From an uncultured Oscillospiraceae bacterium (GTDB lineage: Bacteria > Bacillota > Clostridia > Oscillospirales > Oscillospiraceae): DNA of 8,017 bases. The stretch is taken from contig CAKTXB010000080.1 of assembly GCA_934630555.1 (NCBI GenBank), forward strand, positions 1 through 8,017, in the 5' to 3' direction. Below the pieces are notes generated by a model. That model saw only the letters and a program-made list of their open reading frames with translations, was not told the DNA's origin and searched no databases. A program made the translations under genes and the position numbers. This document shows, in pieces, positions 7,146 through 8,017 of the stretch (position 1 is the first letter of the stretch; each line of letters begins with the position of its first letter).

Positions 7146-7182
7146 CCGCCTTTCCGCGTGCCCGGCGGCCTTTCCGCCGGGC
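7146..7182 (-). promoter_or_regulatory. Structured 5' leader of the transketolase gene (two exclusive hairpins)
   Basis: In the - strand transcript, GCCCGGCGG and CCGCCGGGC (7160-7168 with 7174-7182) form a perfect 9-bp stem around an AAAGG loop. An alternative pairing uses CCGCC from that stem (7168-7164) with GGCGG (7150-7146). The alternative is followed directly by six U (complement of 7140-7145), then C and the ATG at 7138. This second form resembles a weak terminator and would also hide the ribosome-binding region (GGAAAGGCGG). The pairings exclude each other and suggest attenuation or translational control. The first hairpin is the stronger, so the default state should be open. Pairing is seen directly; the function is inference. 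Confidence 0.45.
7148..7177 (-). repeat. 10-bp direct repeat, exact 20-bp period
   Basis: GCGGAAAGGC, read on the - strand, occurs at 7148-7157 and again at 7168-7177, an offset of exactly 20 bp, about two helical turns. The copy nearer the gene contains the likely ribosome binding site. The farther copy supplies the loop and inner stem of the leader hairpin. It could be a tandem protein site or a decoy ribosome site, or a by-product of the hairpin. Confidence 0.6.
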
Positions 7183-7192
7183 GGATGAATCT

Positions 7193-7200
7193 GTTATAAC
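7193..7200 (-). promoter_or_regulatory. Possible -10 element for the transketolase-kinase operon
   Basis: GTTATAAC is palindromic. Read on the - strand it offers TATAAC (7198-7193) as a -10 hexamer, which would start a leader of roughly 45-50 nt containing the hairpin at 7160-7182. The hexamers 16-18 bp upstream are AAAATA, CAAAAT and GCAAAA, none a good -35. An activator might be needed, or the true promoter lies elsewhere. Confidence 0.3.
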
Positions 7201-7224
7201 GACAATTACAAATCTATTTTGCGG

Positions 7225-7253
7225 TTGACTTTTTGCTGTATTCTGCGTATACT
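7225..7253 (+). promoter_or_regulatory. Sigma-70 promoter for the PfkB-family kinase gene
   Basis: TTGACT (7225-7230) and TATACT (7248-7253) are separated by exactly 17 bp, each one mismatch from consensus. Transcription would start near 7260 and give a leader of about 40 nt before the GGAGG ribosome site (7293-7297) and ATG at 7304. No other promoter in the window fits as well. Confidence 0.8.
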
Positions 7254-7257
7254 CTGT

Positions 7258-7277
7258 GAAAAACAGCAGTTTTCTGC
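7258..7277 (+). promoter_or_regulatory. Possible operator at the start of the kinase transcript
   Basis: Two overlapping short dyads lie just downstream of the -10. GAAAA (7258-7262) mirrors TTTTC (7270-7274), and GCAG (7266-7269) mirrors CTGC (7274-7277). The position around the transcription start is typical of a repressor site, for example a DeoR- or GntR-type sugar regulator. The arms are short, and no known consensus (such as cre) fits. Confidence 0.25.
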
Positions 7278-7303
7278 AAAAAGTCCGCCGCTGGAGGTCT
7301 GAC

Positions 7304-8017
7304 ATGATTTATACAGTAACGACAAACCCCAATATTGACTATTACATGAACCTGCGCGCTCCCATGGCCGTGGGCGGCATCAACCGCTCCGCGCACGAGC
7401 TGCTTGCCCCGGGTGGCAAAGGCATCAATGTTTCGCTGATGCTGCAAACGCTCGGCAAGCCCTCCTGCGTGCTCGGCTACCTTGCCGGTGCGACCGGCAC
7501 GCTGCTCGAAACGCTCATGGCCGAAACCGGCTGCGCCTGCCGCTGGTTTTGGCTGACAAATGGCCAGACGCGCATCAACACCAAAATCAACACCGACCCC
7601 GAAACCGCCTTCAATGCCTCCGGCCCCGCGCTGGATGAAGCAGCCGTTTCAGAGCTCTGTGCCTTTCTCCGCACGCTGCATCCGGATGACCAGCTCGTTG
7701 TGAGCGGCAACTTGCAGGCGTGTCCGGATGGCGCCTTCTCTGCCATCCTCGCCGCGGCAAAGCAGGCCGGCGTATCCGCCATCGTCGATACCAGCGGCCC
7801 GGCCCTGCGCGAAGCGCTGTCCTTCCGGCCGCTGCTCATCAAGCCCAACGGCGATGAGCTCAGCGAGCTGTTTGACGCCCCCGCCGAAACGCCGGCGCAG
7901 ATCATCGCGCTTGCCAGACAAGCCCAAACACGCGGCGCGCGCAATGTGCTGGTGTCGCTCGGCGCTGACGGCGCGCTGCTGCTCAGTGAGACCGGAACGG
8001 TCTACAAAGCCGCGCTG
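7304..8017 (+). CDS. PfkB-family sugar-phosphate kinase, 1-phosphofructokinase type (3' end outside window)
   Basis: The first 238 codons are open to the window edge. The protein is a ribokinase-fold kinase of the FruK/LacC branch, which phosphorylates fructose 1-phosphate or tagatose 6-phosphate. Visible motifs are TTNPNIDYY (D12), the first PfkB signature PGGKGIN (36-42), TRINTK (89-94), VSGN (133-136), D162 in VDTSG, KPNGDEL (180-186) and SLGADGALL (218-226). The FruK hallmark SGSLP reads SGNLQ here, a modest variation. The catalytic GAGDS motif should follow beyond position 8017. GGAGG (7293-7297) lies 6 bases before ATG 7304 and a strong promoter lies upstream, so the start is secure. 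It diverges from the transketolase operon. If it makes fructose 1,6-bisphosphate, it would tie the transketolase products or imported fructose into glycolysis. The exact substrate is unsettled. Confidence 0.9.
   Translation, partial: MIYTVTTNPNIDYYMNLRAPMAVGGINRSAHELLAPGGKGINVSLMLQTLGKPSCVLGYLAGATGTLLETLMAETGCACRWFWLTNGQTRINTKINTDPETAFNASGPALDEAAVSELCAFLRTLHPDDQLVVSGNLQACPDGAFSAILAAAKQAGVSAIVDTSGPALREALSFRPLLIKPNGDELSELFDAPAETPAQIIALARQAQTRGARNVLVSLGADGALLLSETGTVYKAAL

Noticed and set aside
7477..7944. Antisense frames of 155 and 92 codons on the - strand opposite the PfkB kinase
   Set aside because: The + strand frame from 7304 is continuously open with clear PfkB signatures, a good ribosome site and a promoter. 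The antisense frames lack all of these.

Overview
The window looks like chromosomal DNA from a GC-rich anaerobic Firmicute, probably a gut-type Clostridia such as the Oscillospiraceae. Three things point that way: strong AGGAGG-type ribosome binding sites, a corrinoid methyl-transfer module with a RACo-type reductive activator, and FGGY-kinase and transketolase sugar genes like those of gut Clostridia. The organism is an inference; no rRNA or other phylogenetic marker is present. There are seven protein genes and almost no spare DNA. I see no tRNA, rRNA, CRISPR array, insertion sequence or phage gene.

Region 1 (about 1-3710, + strand) is a tight four-gene operon. It holds a LysR-type regulator (67-912), a methyltransferase-type corrinoid protein (927-1583), a 2Fe-2S/ASKHA reductive activator of corrinoid proteins (1576-3078) and a cysteine-rich DUF2284 protein (3075-3608). 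Gaps are 14 bp, then overlaps of 8 and 4 bp. It reads as a unit that carries methyl groups on cobalamin and rescues the cofactor when Co(I) is accidentally oxidised. No substrate methyltransferase or tetrahydrofolate methyltransferase is visible, so those partners must lie outside the window. The operon ends at a strong hairpin (3652-3688) that also terminates the converging genes.

Region 2 (3710-7138, - strand) is a two-gene sugar operon: a full-length single-chain transketolase (635 aa) followed after 3 bp by an FGGY-family carbohydrate kinase (505 aa). The kinase presumably makes a ketose phosphate that the transketolase then cleaves. D-xylulose is the default guess. The kinase's substrate-side motif is not the usual xylulokinase one, and the kinase-transketolase pair also fits apulose-type pathways.

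Region 3 (7139-8017) is a 165-bp divergent intergenic region followed by a PfkB-family sugar-phosphate kinase (1-phosphofructokinase type), cut off by the window end after 238 codons. The intergenic region has a near-consensus sigma-70 promoter for the kinase. Just before the transketolase start it also has a perfect 9-bp GC hairpin whose loop repeats the ribosome-binding region. That leader is the best candidate for an undescribed regulatory element here. The most interesting gene-level question is what the corrinoid/RACo/DUF2284 cassette acts on.
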